This document shows, one piece after another, positions 21,275 to 28,844 of a stretch of 29,835 nucleotides of DNA; the first letter of the stretch is position 1; the number at the start of each line of letters is the position of its first letter. A model generated the notes under the pieces. That model searched no databases. It was not told the DNA's origin and worked only from the letters and a program-made list of their open reading frames with translations. The stretch is taken from the IMG/VR virus record IMGVR_UViG_3300032241_002170, positions 1 to 29,835 of that record, one strand, 5' to 3'. This stretch comes from a virus. The position numbers and the translations under genes were made by a program.

Positions 21275-23571
21275 CTAACGGAACCCGAGTAATAAAAAGA
21301 TCTGGTGATATTGAGAGTTTAAATCTCAATAAACTTCATGTAATGGTAGAAGAATCCTGCAAAGATCTTGCTGGGGTTTCTGCTTCTCAAGTGGAGATGA
21401 AATCTGGTATTCAGTTTTATGATGGAATTACCACCGCAGAGATTCAAGAAATTTTAATTCGTTCGGCATCGGATTTGATTGATCTTGATCATCCAAACTA
21501 TCAATTTGTTGCCGCTCGTCTTCTTTTGTTCTCTTTGAGAAAGCAATTGTTTGGATTGATGCATGAATGCCCAACTGTATTGGAGCATACCAAGCAGTGT
21601 GTAAATCTGGGAATTTATGATGAAGAAATTCTGGATCTTTATTCTGAAGAAGAATTTGATAAACTCAATTCTTTTATTGATCATGATAGAGATATGCTCT
21701 TTACCTATGCAGGTCTTCGCCAAGTAGTTGATAAGTATCTTGTTCAGGATCGTAGTTCTGGAAAGATCTATGAGACTCCGCAGTTCATGTATATGTTGAT
21801 TGCCGCTACAATTTTTTCTAAGTATTCCAAAGAAACCCGTTTAGACTACGTTAAGAAGTATTATGACGCAATCTCAAAACACAAAATCAACATCCCAACA
21901 CCAATCATGGCGGGTGTTAGAACACCCCTTCGTCAATATGCATCTTGTGTTCTCGTTGATGTTGATGACTCCCTCGATAGTATCTTTACTAGTGATATGG
22001 CTATTGGCAGATACGTCGCTCAAAGGGCTGGTATCGGCATTAACGCAGGTAGAATCCGTGGGATCAACTCTAAAATCAGAGGTGGAGAGGTACAACACAC
22101 AGGCATTATCCCCTTCCTTAAAAAGTTTGAATCAACTGTACGATGCTGCACACAAAACGGTATCAGAGGTGGTTCTGCTACAGTTCACTTTCCTATCTGG
22201 CACCAAGAAATAAGTGATATCCTTGTATTAAAAAATAATAAAGGAACCGAAGATAATCGTGTTCGTAAGTTAGACTATAGTATCCAAATCAGTAAGTTGT
22301 TCTATGAACGATTCATCGCCAACGAAGAAATTTCGTTATTCTCCCCACACGACGTTCCTGGTTTGTATGATGTTTTTGGCACTGATCGATTTGACGATCT
22401 ATATGTGGATTATGAACGAAATGAGTCTATTCCAAGAAAAACTATCTCAGCTCAAGAACTCTTCTTGGATCTTCTGAAAGAAAGGGCAGAGACGGGTCGT
22501 ATTTACATCATGAATATTGATCACTGCAATTCTCATAGTTCTTTCTTAGATAAGATTAATATGAGTAATCTTTGCCAAGAAATTACTCTTCCAACTGATC
22601 CTATTGAACATATTGATTCTACCGATGGAGAAATTGCTCTGTGTATACTTAGTGCTATTAATATTGGAAAAATTAAGACCAATGAGGATCTTGAAGTTCT
22701 TTGCGATCTTGCTGTTCGCAGTTTGGATGAGCTCATTGATTTCCAAAACTACCCCGTCAAATCTGCAGAAGTCGCCACAAAGGCACGTAGATCGCTTGGG
22801 GTTGGTTATATCGGTCTTGCCCACTTCCTTGCTAAACATGGCGTCAAATACGACTCTCCAAAGGCATGGGAACTTGTTCATGATCTCACCGAATCTTTCC
22901 AATATTACTTAATCAAGGCAACTGTAAATCTTGCTAGAGAAAAGGGTGCTTGTGAATATTCTCATAGAACTAAGTATGCTCAAGGAATTCTTCCAATTGA
23001 TACTTACAAAAAAGATGTAGATGAGTTGGTTCCAAATAACTTAAAACATAACTGGGAAAGACTGAGAGAGAAGGTCATCAAATATGGCGTCAGAAACTCC
23101 ACTCTATCCGCTCAGATGCCCTCTGAAAGCAGTTCTGTAGTTTCTAATGCCACAAATGGTATTGAACCTCCTAGAGGATTTCTATCCATCAAGAAGTCAA
23201 AGAAAGGACCACTAAAACAAATCGTTCCTCAGTATCAAACTCTCAAGAATAACTATACTCTTCTTTGGGATATGAAATCTAATGAGGGTTATATCAATAT
23301 TGTTGCCGTGATGCAAAAGTTCTTTGATCAGGCGATCTCAGGAAATTGGTCGTATAATCCAGAGAACTATCCTGATAATGAAGTTCCCGTTTCAGTCATG
23401 GCGGCAGATCTTCTTACAACTTACAAATATGGTTGGAAAACTTCATATTATCAAAATACTTATGATATTAAATCCGATGAAGTTAAAGAAGATAATCAAC
23501 CAGAACTACAAGCACTTTTGGATGATATTCTAAGTTCTGGTGAAGAAGATTGCGAAAGTTGTAAAATTTGA
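21271..23571 (+). CDS. nrdA: Ribonucleotide reductase class Ia, large subunit NrdA
   Basis: 766 residues. Reduces ribonucleotides to deoxyribonucleotides. N-terminal KRSGDIESLNLNKLH belongs to an ATP-cone-like region. Active-site Cys226 is in YASCVLVDVDDS. The N-x-C-x-E triad NLCQEI gives Asn433, Cys435 (thiyl radical), Glu437, and the partner Cys is in GEIALCILSAIN. The radical-transfer Tyr pair is in KTSYYQNTYD, and the C-terminal CESCKI holds the shuttle Cys pair. ATG 21271 is preferred to 21259 because it sits behind GGAAAAAGG and overlaps the primase stop. Supplies dNTPs for replication, together with NrdB. Confidence 0.97.
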   Translation: MTNGTRVIKRSGDIESLNLNKLHVMVEESCKDLAGVSASQVEMKSGIQFYDGITTAEIQEILIRSASDLIDLDHPNYQFVAARLLLFSLRKQLFGLMHECPTVLEHTKQCVNLGIYDEEILDLYSEEEFDKLNSFIDHDRDMLFTYAGLRQVVDKYLVQDRSSGKIYETPQFMYMLIAATIFSKYSKETRLDYVKKYYDAISKHKINIPTPIMAGVRTPLRQYASCVLVDVDDSLDSIFTSDMAIGRYVAQRAGIGINAGRIRGINSKIRGGEVQHTGIIPFLKKFESTVRCCTQNGIRGGSATVHFPIWHQEISDILVLKNNKGTEDNRVRKLDYSIQISKLFYERFIANEEISLFSPHDVPGLYDVFGTDRFDDLYVDYERNESIPRKTISAQELFLDLLKERAETGRIYIMNIDHCNSHSSFLDKINMSNLCQEITLPTDPIEHIDSTDGEIALCILSAINIGKIKTNEDLEVLCDLAVRSLDELIDFQNYPVKSAEVATKARRSLGVGYIGLAHFLAKHGVKYDSPKAWELVHDLTESFQYYLIKATVNLAREKGACEYSHRTKYAQGILPIDTYKKDVDELVPNNLKHNWERLREKVIKYGVRNSTLSAQMPSESSSVVSNATNGIEPPRGFLSIKKSKKGPLKQIVPQYQTLKNNYTLLWDMKSNEGYINIVAVMQKFFDQAISGNWSYNPENYPDNEVPVSVMAADLLTTYKYGWKTSYYQNTYDIKSDEVKEDNQPELQALLDDILSSGEEDCESCKI

Positions 23572-23610
23572 TTGATAAAAAAACTTAATAAATTTTTTGG
23601 TTAAATATTA

Positions 23611-23649
23611 ATGCATGACTTTAAATTTGTAAGAGAGGAAATCAAGTGA
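23611..23649 (+). other. Possible 12-codon leader ORF coupled to nrdB
   Basis: ATG 23611 opens MHDFKFVREEIK and stops at TGA 23647-23649, overlapping the nrdB GTG start (GTGA). The nrdB ribosome site lies inside it. It may act by translational coupling or may be accidental. The rest of the 74-base nrdA-nrdB gap is AT-rich without a clear promoter. Confidence 0.3.
23632..23648 (+). promoter_or_regulatory. Initiation region of nrdB (possible RegA operator)
   Basis: AGAGAGGAAATCAAGTG: GAGGA Shine-Dalgarno before a GTG start. The region continues TGAGCGTTGTAAA, 13 bases identical to the regA start (5289-5301), and both share GAGGA and TCAA upstream. GAGGAAAT also resembles the T4 gene 44 RegA site (recalled as AAUGAGGAAAUUAUG). 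RegA binding is inference. Confidence 0.45.
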
Positions 23650-24839
23650 GCGTTGTAAATTTCAAAATCAATTCCAATTCTACCCAGGAGCAAAGCATGG
23701 TCAATTCCATGACCGTTTTTAATTCTGAAGAAGTAGATACTAAAAAACAACCCATGTTTTTCGGAAAACCATTAGGAATACAACGCTACGATACTTACAA
23801 GTATCCAATCTTTGAGAAATTAACTACACAACAATTAGGTTATTTCTGGAGACCTGAAGAGGTTTCATTACAGAAGGATCGTGGAGATTACCAATCTTTA
23901 CGACCTGAGCAAAAGCATATATTCACTTCTAACCTGAAGTATCAGGTTATGCTTGATAGTGTTCAGGGACGTGGTCCTGGAATGGCATTCGCACCATACT
24001 GTTCTCTTCCAGAATTGGAAGCATGTATGAAAGTATGGGAGTTCATGGAAATGATACATTCCCGTTCCTACACATACATAATTAAAAATGTTTATTCTGA
24101 TCCATCAGAGGTATTTGATACCATTTTGAAGGATGAACGAATTTTAGAACGCGCACATAGCGTAACTGAGGCATATGATTCTTTTATCAATAGTGCTCAG
24201 CATTATGGTTCTTCTGAACTTTGGAAATTTGCTAACGAAGATATCCCATACGCCAAAGGAGAACAATATGAACTCAAACGCAAGCTGTTCAGAGCAGTTG
24301 CAAACGTTAATATTCTTGAAGGTATTCGCTTTTATGTCAGTTTCGCTTGCAGTTTTGCATTTGGCGAACTCAAGCTTATGGAAGGAAGTGCAAAAATCAT
24401 CTCCCTCATTGCAAGAGACGAAAATCAGCATCTAGTTATCACTCAAAATATTTTGAATAATTGGGCAAAGGGTGATGATAAGGAAATGCAACAAATTGCT
24501 AAAGAAGAAGAACAGTGGGTTTATAAAACTTTTGAAAACGCAGTCAATCAAGAAAAGCTTTGGGCAGAATATCTGTTTAAGGATGGATCAATGATTGGTT
24601 TGAATGATAAACTTCTTTGTCAGTATGTTGAATGGATAGCAAATCGTCGCATGAAAGCGATTGGATTGAAACCACTTTATGATATTGCTGCTAAAAATAA
24701 TCCACTTCCTTGGACGGAACATTGGATTAGTTCTAAGGGTCTTCAAACGGCAAATCAAGAAACGGAAAATGAATCTTATATCGTTGGTGGTATCAAACAC
24801 GATGTTACTATTGATACTTTTAGTGGATTTAAACTTTGA
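23646..24839 (+). CDS. nrdB: Ribonucleotide reductase class Ia, small subunit NrdB
   Basis: 397 residues with GTG start (MSVVNFKI) behind a GAGGA site. Holds the di-iron/tyrosyl radical cofactor. Ligands Glu135 and His138 and the radical Tyr142 are in EMIHSRSYTYI, matching E. coli Glu115/His118/Tyr122; the second Glu-x-x-His is in RDENQHLVIT. The C-terminus DTFSGFKL is the NrdA-binding tail. The stop codon overlaps the -35 of an early promoter. A homing endonuclease follows, a typical invasion site near nrd genes. Confidence 0.97.
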   Translation: MSVVNFKINSNSTQEQSMVNSMTVFNSEEVDTKKQPMFFGKPLGIQRYDTYKYPIFEKLTTQQLGYFWRPEEVSLQKDRGDYQSLRPEQKHIFTSNLKYQVMLDSVQGRGPGMAFAPYCSLPELEACMKVWEFMEMIHSRSYTYIIKNVYSDPSEVFDTILKDERILERAHSVTEAYDSFINSAQHYGSSELWKFANEDIPYAKGEQYELKRKLFRAVANVNILEGIRFYVSFACSFAFGELKLMEGSAKIISLIARDENQHLVITQNILNNWAKGDDKEMQQIAKEEEQWVYKTFENAVNQEKLWAEYLFKDGSMIGLNDKLLCQYVEWIANRRMKAIGLKPLYDIAAKNNPLPWTEHWISSKGLQTANQETENESYIVGGIKHDVTIDTFSGFKL

Positions 24840-24864
24840 CAAAAGTAAGAAACTGAAATATAAT
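24836..24864 (+). promoter_or_regulatory. Consensus sigma-70 early promoter at the nrdB end
   Basis: TTGACA (24836-24841) overlapping the nrdB stop, 17 bp, TATAAT (24859-24864). All 12 consensus positions match. The spacer contains the 5' arm of the GIY-YIG hairpin, so transcripts starting here (about 24871) lack that arm. Confidence 0.85.
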
Positions 24865-24900
24865 AATATATAAATAGTATTAGAGTTCAGTTTCTTACTT
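24843..24900 (+). promoter_or_regulatory. Perfect 15-bp hairpin abutting the GIY-YIG start, with late promoter in its loop
   Basis: AAGTAAGAAACTGAA (24843-24857) is the exact reverse complement of TTCAGTTTCTTACTT (24886-24900); the next base is the A of ATG 24901. The 28-base loop holds the early -10 and the late TATAAATA (24869-24876). Read-through RNA from nrdB folds across the ribosome landing site; RNA started in the loop does not. No T run follows, so it is not a simple terminator. Confidence 0.85.
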
Positions 24901-25647
24901 ATGTATTATGTTTATGAATTAATAGACCCGAGAGTTAATCTTCCTTTCTATGTTGGAAAGGGGAAAGATAATCGGGTCTATTTTCATTTGTCTGAAAAAT
25001 CAAGAGCAAAAAGTGATAATGAAAGAAAATTTAATAAAATACAAAAAATAAGAAAAGAAGGATATGAACCAGAAATCAAAATAGTTCAATATTTTGAAAA
25101 TGAAAATGATGCCTATAATTATGAAGAGCAGTTAATAAAAAAATACGGTAGAATTAGATATGATGAAGGTGGAATATTAACAAATATATGTGAGAGTTCA
25201 AGACCACCAAAATTAAAAGGTAAAACTTACCAAGAAATATATGGTGACAATTGGGAATACCAGATAGAAAACAGAAGACAGGCACAAATAGATGCAGGTG
25301 GGTATGGTCCCAAAAAACATACTGAAGAAACTAAAAGAAAAATAAGTGAAAAAGTGGCAGGAAAAAACAATCCAAGTTATGGTGTTCCTTGCAGTGAAGA
25401 TAAAAAAAGAAAAATAAGCGAAAGAGCAAAGGAAAGATTTTCTACAGGATTTAAATCTCCATCATCTAAAACTTGGAAACTTATTTCACCAGAAGGAACA
25501 GAATATACTATTATTGGCGGATTGCAAGAATTTTGCAAATTTCATAATATTTCTTATGCTACTATGTGTGCTGCTATTAAATATAATAGAACTGGTCCAA
25601 GGAAAAACGGATGGAGTATAAAAAATGAAACCAAAAATACTCAATGA
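24901..25647 (+). CDS. GIY-YIG homing endonuclease with NUMOD-type DNA-binding modules
   Basis: 248 residues. N-terminal GIY-YIG nuclease: MYYVYELIDPR...PFYVGKGKDNR, with Arg and the catalytic Glu in YNYEEQLIKKYGR. The C-terminal half has a NUMOD3-like repeat (HTEETKRKISEKVAGKNNPS and SEDKKRKISERAKERF), then a helix-turn-helix-like module (TWKLISPEGTEYTIIGG, LQEFCKFHNISYATMCAAIK, GWSI). Free-standing mobile gene after nrdB. Preceded by early and late promoters and a start-blocking hairpin. The last codons overlap the next small gene. Confidence 0.93.
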   Translation: MYYVYELIDPRVNLPFYVGKGKDNRVYFHLSEKSRAKSDNERKFNKIQKIRKEGYEPEIKIVQYFENENDAYNYEEQLIKKYGRIRYDEGGILTNICESSRPPKLKGKTYQEIYGDNWEYQIENRRQAQIDAGGYGPKKHTEETKRKISEKVAGKNNPSYGVPCSEDKKRKISERAKERFSTGFKSPSSKTWKLISPEGTEYTIIGGLQEFCKFHNISYATMCAAIKYNRTGPRKNGWSIKNETKNTQ

Positions 25648-25786
25648 CGATGGAAATTATGATGAATGGTGTGAGGCAGAACTTTTAAATGCATTTAAAG
25701 ATGCTGCCGAATATGATGATTTTATTTTTGGAAATTTTGATTGGAATGAGTATTGGTTAAATCAAGAAACAAATGATGTTTATTGA
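25625..25786 (+). CDS. 53-residue acidic protein
   Basis: ATG 25625 lies 23 bases inside the GIY-YIG end, in another frame. Sequence MKPKILNDDGNYDEWCEAEL, then AFKDAAEYDDFIFGNFDWNE and a short tail ending DVY. Very acidic and aromatic, one Cys. The TGA stop is part of the following terminator stem. Not recognised. It may have been the original gene next to nrdB that the endonuclease gene joined. Confidence 0.55.
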   Translation: MKPKILNDDGNYDEWCEAELLNAFKDAAEYDDFIFGNFDWNEYWLNQETNDVY

Positions 25787-25809
25787 GGGTCTTCGGGCCC
25801 TCTTTTTTT
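25785..25809 (+). terminator. UUCG-loop terminator fused to a late promoter
   Basis: GAGGGTC (25785-25791) with GGCCCTC (25796-25802; one G-T pair), closing a TTCG tetraloop with C-G, then seven T. The last T begins TATAAATA. Confidence 0.92.
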
Positions 25810-25816
25810 ATAAATA
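25809..25816 (+). promoter_or_regulatory. Late promoter TATAAATA
   Basis: Full TATAAATA continuing from the terminator T-tract, 28 bases before ATG 25845. Confidence 0.75.
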
Positions 25817-25844
25817 ACCATATAACAGGAATTTTTATAGAAAA

Positions 25845-26921
25845 ATGAGTTCTCTTTCTTCGGGCAAATTAGAAGACATTAAATATCTCTACGAAAATGT
25901 TGTTAATAGTAATCAAGAGCAGTTAGATGAAGTATCAATGCCTGGAGCGGGAGCACCAACAGCAGCATCTTCTGCAAGAAGTTCATATATGAGATCTGCA
26001 GGTCAACAAGCAGTCAAAGGATATCAACAATCTCAAGCAGATGATAAAGCAGTTCAAGCAAGGCAAAATGCTTATAGAGCTGCAAGAACAAACACTCTTC
26101 CTGGTGCAACTACAAAATCTCAATTGATGGGAGGTTCTAAACCCACTACTCCCGTAGCTCCTGCTAAAACAGCACCAACAGCTCGCACTGCTCCTTCAGC
26201 CCCTACTGCTCCTAAAGCACCAGTGGCTCCTGCTAAAACAGCACCAGCTGCGGCAAAACCAGCAGGTTCTCCAATGCAGCAATGGGCAGCAGCACATCCA
26301 GATCTTGCTGCTAAAGTAAAATCAGGACAATCTGGTTATGCTGATATTCAACAACAAAGAAATGCAGCATCATTAAGTGCTCCTAAAGCACCTGCATCTT
26401 CTACTTTGGGTCAAACAGTTTCCGCAGCGTCTCAACCATCAGCATTCAAACCTGTAACTCCTTCTGCTGCCACGGCTGCTGCTCCCAGCACCTCTTCTGC
26501 TGCCTCTGGAAGCGTTGTTCCAGCAACCAATAAGATTGCTGCAATGAAGCAACAACCTGCTGTAGCACCTTCTGGAACCCTCTCACAATCCTATGAGTAT
26601 GATGATGCTTATGATGTAGTTCTTGAGTATCTTCTTGATACTGGACACGCTGAAACCATCGCAGAAGCACAATATATTATGACTGAACTGGATGAAGAAA
26701 CGATTGCTGAAATCGCTCATGGAACTGGTAAAAGAGTCATGCCTTCCGCTAAGAAGCGTTCAGAACTTGCTAAGAGAGCAAGAGCAGGTAAAGATATTGG
26801 ACACAAAGGAAAGGGATTTGAGGCGGTAGCAGCGAAGGCTGAGAAGCAATATGGATCCAAAGAAGCTGGTGAAAGAGTTGCTGCTGCTGCGATGTTCAAA
26901 GCACAGGCAAAAAAAGGTTGA
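25845..26921 (+). CDS. Ala/Pro-rich virion-like protein with conserved C-terminal helices
   Basis: 358 residues. Begins MSSLSSGKLEDIKYLYENVV. The middle is low-complexity Ala/Pro/Lys/Ser, including repeated APAKTAP blocks. The C-terminal YDDAYDVVLEYLLDTGHAET with AEAQYIMTELDEE, then a basic region ending KQYGSKEAGERVAAAAMFKA, is a combination I recognise from virion proteins of cyanophages and relatives. A strong late promoter precedes it and a terminator follows, so it is a single-gene late unit. Probably a packaged or structural protein. Codon choice is Ala-GCA/GCT rich, which the tRNA-Ala(UGC) would serve. Confidence 0.75.
   Translation: MSSLSSGKLEDIKYLYENVVNSNQEQLDEVSMPGAGAPTAASSARSSYMRSAGQQAVKGYQQSQADDKAVQARQNAYRAARTNTLPGATTKSQLMGGSKPTTPVAPAKTAPTARTAPSAPTAPKAPVAPAKTAPAAAKPAGSPMQQWAAAHPDLAAKVKSGQSGYADIQQQRNAASLSAPKAPASSTLGQTVSAASQPSAFKPVTPSAATAAAPSTSSAASGSVVPATNKIAAMKQQPAVAPSGTLSQSYEYDDAYDVVLEYLLDTGHAETIAEAQYIMTELDEETIAEIAHGTGKRVMPSAKKRSELAKRARAGKDIGHKGKGFEAVAAKAEKQYGSKEAGERVAAAAMFKAQAKKG
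26157..26246 (+). repeat. 21-bp direct repeat in the Ala/Pro-rich region
   Basis: GCTCCTGCTAAAACAGCACC occurs at 26157-26176 and again at 26226-26245, each followed by A, so 21 bases match. Each copy encodes APAKTAP. The copies are 69 bases apart start to start, with similar GCTCCT-type triplets between, indicating slippage or recombination of the Ala/Pro linker. Confidence 0.8.
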
Positions 26922-26942
26922 TAAGAACCTAACATAATTCTT

Positions 26943-26968
26943 AAGAGGGCTTGACAGCCCTCTTTTTT
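26943..26968 (+). terminator. Terminator with TTGACA across its loop
   Basis: Stem AAGAGGGCT (26943-26951) with AGCCCTCTT (26956-26964), loop TGAC, run of T to 26968. Ends the virion gene unit and supplies the -35 of the next promoter. Confidence 0.92.
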
Positions 26969-26979
26969 ATGAGTAGAAT
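26951..26979 (+). promoter_or_regulatory. Sigma-70-type early promoter built on the terminator
   Basis: TTGACA (26951-26956), 17 bp, TAGAAT (26974-26979): 11 of 12 consensus positions. The -35 is the hairpin loop and closing pairs; the T-tract is in the spacer. Upstream of the SegE-like gene. Confidence 0.75.
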
Positions 26980-26996
26980 AGGTTTGTTCCGGTTGA

Positions 26997-27004
26997 GATA
27001 AATA
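26997..27004 (+). promoter_or_regulatory. Late promoter GATAAATA
   Basis: GATAAATA lies 28 bases before ATG 27033 and after the early promoter, giving the gene both early and late promoters. Confidence 0.55.
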
Positions 27005-27032
27005 AGGCTTAATAATACTTTAAGTTCTTAAG

Positions 27033-27470
27033 ATGAGTTATGATAATCCGTGGAGATATAACGGAGAGATATTTGATAGTGATGATATCAAAGATTACTA
27101 CGGATTTGTGTATTTAATAGAATGTTTAGAGAATGATAGAAAATATTTGGGAAGAAAGTATTTTTGGTCATTTAGAACCCCAAAAGGAAAGAAAAGAAAA
27201 GTAAAGAATGAAAGTGATTGGAAAAAATACTACGGATCATGCCCAGAACTCAAAGAAGATATTGTAAAGTTAGGAAAAGATAAGTTTAAAAGAAGTATTT
27301 TGTCTCTTCATAAGACATTAGGTAAAACTAACTATGAAGAAACTAGAATGTTATTTCTCAATAATGTTTTAACGGAAGCATTGGAAGATGGATGCCCAAG
27401 GTATTACAATTCACAAATTTTAAATCGTTACTACAAAAAAGATTATTTTGATAAGGAGTTGCTAAACTGA
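27033..27470 (+). CDS. SegE-like GIY-YIG endonuclease
   Basis: 145 residues. FVYLIECLENDRKYLGRKYFW corresponds to the GIY...YIG strands in the divergent SegE-type family. KKYYGSCPELKEDIVKLGKDKF, the basic RSILSLHKTL strand and ETRMLFLNNVLTEAL (catalytic Glu candidate) continue the fold, and PRYYNSQILNRYY closes it. Similar proteins occur in many T4-like cyanophages, sometimes at constant positions, so it may be a domesticated nuclease rather than an active mobile gene. It has early and late promoters. Confidence 0.78.
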   Translation: MSYDNPWRYNGEIFDSDDIKDYYGFVYLIECLENDRKYLGRKYFWSFRTPKGKKRKVKNESDWKKYYGSCPELKEDIVKLGKDKFKRSILSLHKTLGKTNYEETRMLFLNNVLTEALEDGCPRYYNSQILNRYYKKDYFDKELLN

Positions 27471-27496
27471 TTGGGGTGTGATAAACTGGTGGAAGC

Positions 27497-27504
27497 AATA
27501 AATA
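27497..27504 (+). promoter_or_regulatory. Late promoter-like AATAAATA
   Basis: AATAAATA is nine bases before ATG 27514, leaving almost no leader; weaker call than those at 21-33 bases. Confidence 0.4.
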
Positions 27505-27513
27505 AATGTGGTT

Positions 27514-27690
27514 ATGAAAACTTTGGAAGAGGCTCTTCGCCACTCACATGATTGGGCAATAGATAGAATTCATCAGTTAAGTGAAAATAAATATTATGAT
27601 GATGCATATGCAATTCAACAAGAATTTAAAGAATGGTTTGATCCGACCATAGAGGATCACGATATTTTTTCCTTACAAGAACTAGAATAA
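27514..27690 (+). CDS. 58-residue acidic helical protein upstream of the endolysin
   Basis: ATG 27514 (an in-frame GTG 27508 also exists). [20 protein letters not shown], then [20 protein letters not shown] and an acidic end [11 protein letters not shown]. The stop overlaps the endolysin start (TAATG), so the two are probably translated together. The MKT opening is only loosely like the capsid-targeting set. Function unknown; a lysis-related partner is possible from position alone. Confidence 0.6.
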   Translation: MKTLEEALRHSHDWAIDRIHQLSENKYYDDAYAIQQEFKEWFDPTIEDHDIFSLQELE

Positions 27691-28499
27691 TGACTATTCA
27701 ACTTACAGATGTAGCAAAATATTATACTGGAACTGATGAGCAGAAAGCAGCTCTTGAGTTTCTTCAAAGTAAAGTTTTAGAAAAAACATTAACTGAATTT
27801 GCTTGTAAGTATCGTGGAAGTGCCGTTGATACTTCTCCAATCACCTTGGTAAATGCCGCAACTTATTATAAGGGAACAGCAGCACAGATTTCTGCATTTA
27901 CTTATCTTCAAAGTTTGATTGATACTGCAACGTTAACTCAATTTGAAACTCTTTGGAGAAAACAACCAGCAGAATTGGTATCAAAGGCACAACTGGCACA
28001 TGTCTGGGGATGCTCTACTGCTGATATTCCAACAAGTCAAGTAGCAGATTTAAATAATTGTCTGAGAACTTTTAGTATTAATAAAACTCTTCGTATGCGT
28101 CATTTTATTTCACAGATTTCTCATGAATCTTGTGGTGGAAGATATACAGAAGAACTTGCTTCTGGTTGGGATTATGAAGGTAGAAGTGATCTTGGAAATA
28201 CTCAACCTGGAGATGGTCCTAAGTATAAAGGCGCAGGATTTATTCAATTGACTGGTAGAGCAAACTATCAGGCATTTGCTAATTATATTCATGATCCAAA
28301 AGTCATGGATGGAGTTTCTTATGTTGGTAACAAGTATCCTGCAACCAGTGCAGGATTCTGGTGGTATAGAAATGGAATGAATGCTCTGTGTGATAAGAAT
28401 CCATCAGTAGAGCAAGTTACCTTGAGAGTCAATGGTGGTTATAATGGTCTTTCAAGTAGAGAAGCATACTTTCAAAAGTGTTGTGAGGTGATTAAATAA
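27690..28499 (+). CDS. Endolysin, GH19 chitinase/lysozyme-like, with two N-terminal repeats
   Basis: 269 residues. The C-terminal catalytic part (about 105-269) has [20 protein letters not shown] with the likely catalytic Glu after SH, then [20 protein letters not shown] and [16 protein letters not shown], the pattern of GH19-type phage endolysins. Residues 4-42 and 50-87 are two related repeats ([20 protein letters not shown] versus [20 protein letters not shown], each ending TLT-x-F), likely cell-wall-binding. No signal peptide, so export needs a holin. Late operon with the next genes. Confidence 0.87.
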   Translation: MTIQLTDVAKYYTGTDEQKAALEFLQSKVLEKTLTEFACKYRGSAVDTSPITLVNAATYYKGTAAQISAFTYLQSLIDTATLTQFETLWRKQPAELVSKAQLAHVWGCSTADIPTSQVADLNNCLRTFSINKTLRMRHFISQISHESCGGRYTEELASGWDYEGRSDLGNTQPGDGPKYKGAGFIQLTGRANYQAFANYIHDPKVMDGVSYVGNKYPATSAGFWWYRNGMNALCDKNPSVEQVTLRVNGGYNGLSSREAYFQKCCEVIK

Positions 28500-28502
28500 A
28501 TA
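28495..28502 (+). promoter_or_regulatory. Late promoter AATAAATA
   Basis: AATAAATA overlaps the endolysin stop and lies 21 bases before ATG 28524; ribosome site CTGGAG follows it. Confidence 0.55.
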
Positions 28503-28523
28503 CATTATACCTGGAGTGCTTGA

Positions 28524-28844
28524 ATGCTGTCTACACAATATCGTTTAAGATTAGAGGCAATTTGCGATAAAATTATTAAAAGAGAAAGTGTTGAATTGAG
28601 TGAAATGATATGGGCAGAAAAACTTGCAAAAGCAAATCGTTCTGCCGCAACAATACTTCGCCAGGCAAGAAGAAAGGCAGAAAATCCAGACATGGTTGAA
28701 GGTGATATGGATGACTTTCTCAATCAATTAGACATTGGTGGAATTGGGGATGAGAGAAAGGGCATATCTGGATTCAATAGTGCAGATGATATTGTAGATT
28801 GGTTTAAACAAGATAAAAATGAAGACTGGAGGCAAAGAGATTAA
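28524..28844 (+). CDS. Conserved cyanophage protein (106 residues)
   Basis: MLSTQYRLRLEAICDKIIKR, then WAEKLAKANRSAATILRQARRKAEN, an acidic GDMDDFLNQLDIGG and a C-terminal SADDIVDWFKQDKNEDWRQRD. The helical N-terminal half and DDFLNQLDIG are conserved among T4-like cyanophages as I recall them; function unknown. It ends directly before the next ATG, so the two are probably coexpressed late. Confidence 0.75.
   Translation: MLSTQYRLRLEAICDKIIKRESVELSEMIWAEKLAKANRSAATILRQARRKAENPDMVEGDMDDFLNQLDIGGIGDERKGISGFNSADDIVDWFKQDKNEDWRQRD

Noticed and set aside
23572-23645. A terminator between nrdA and nrdB
   Set aside because: Only an A6/T6 pairing with no GC stem; too weak to support.
26157-26246. 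CRISPR-like array
   Set aside because: Only two copies, in frame, encoding an Ala/Pro linker; no regular spacers.
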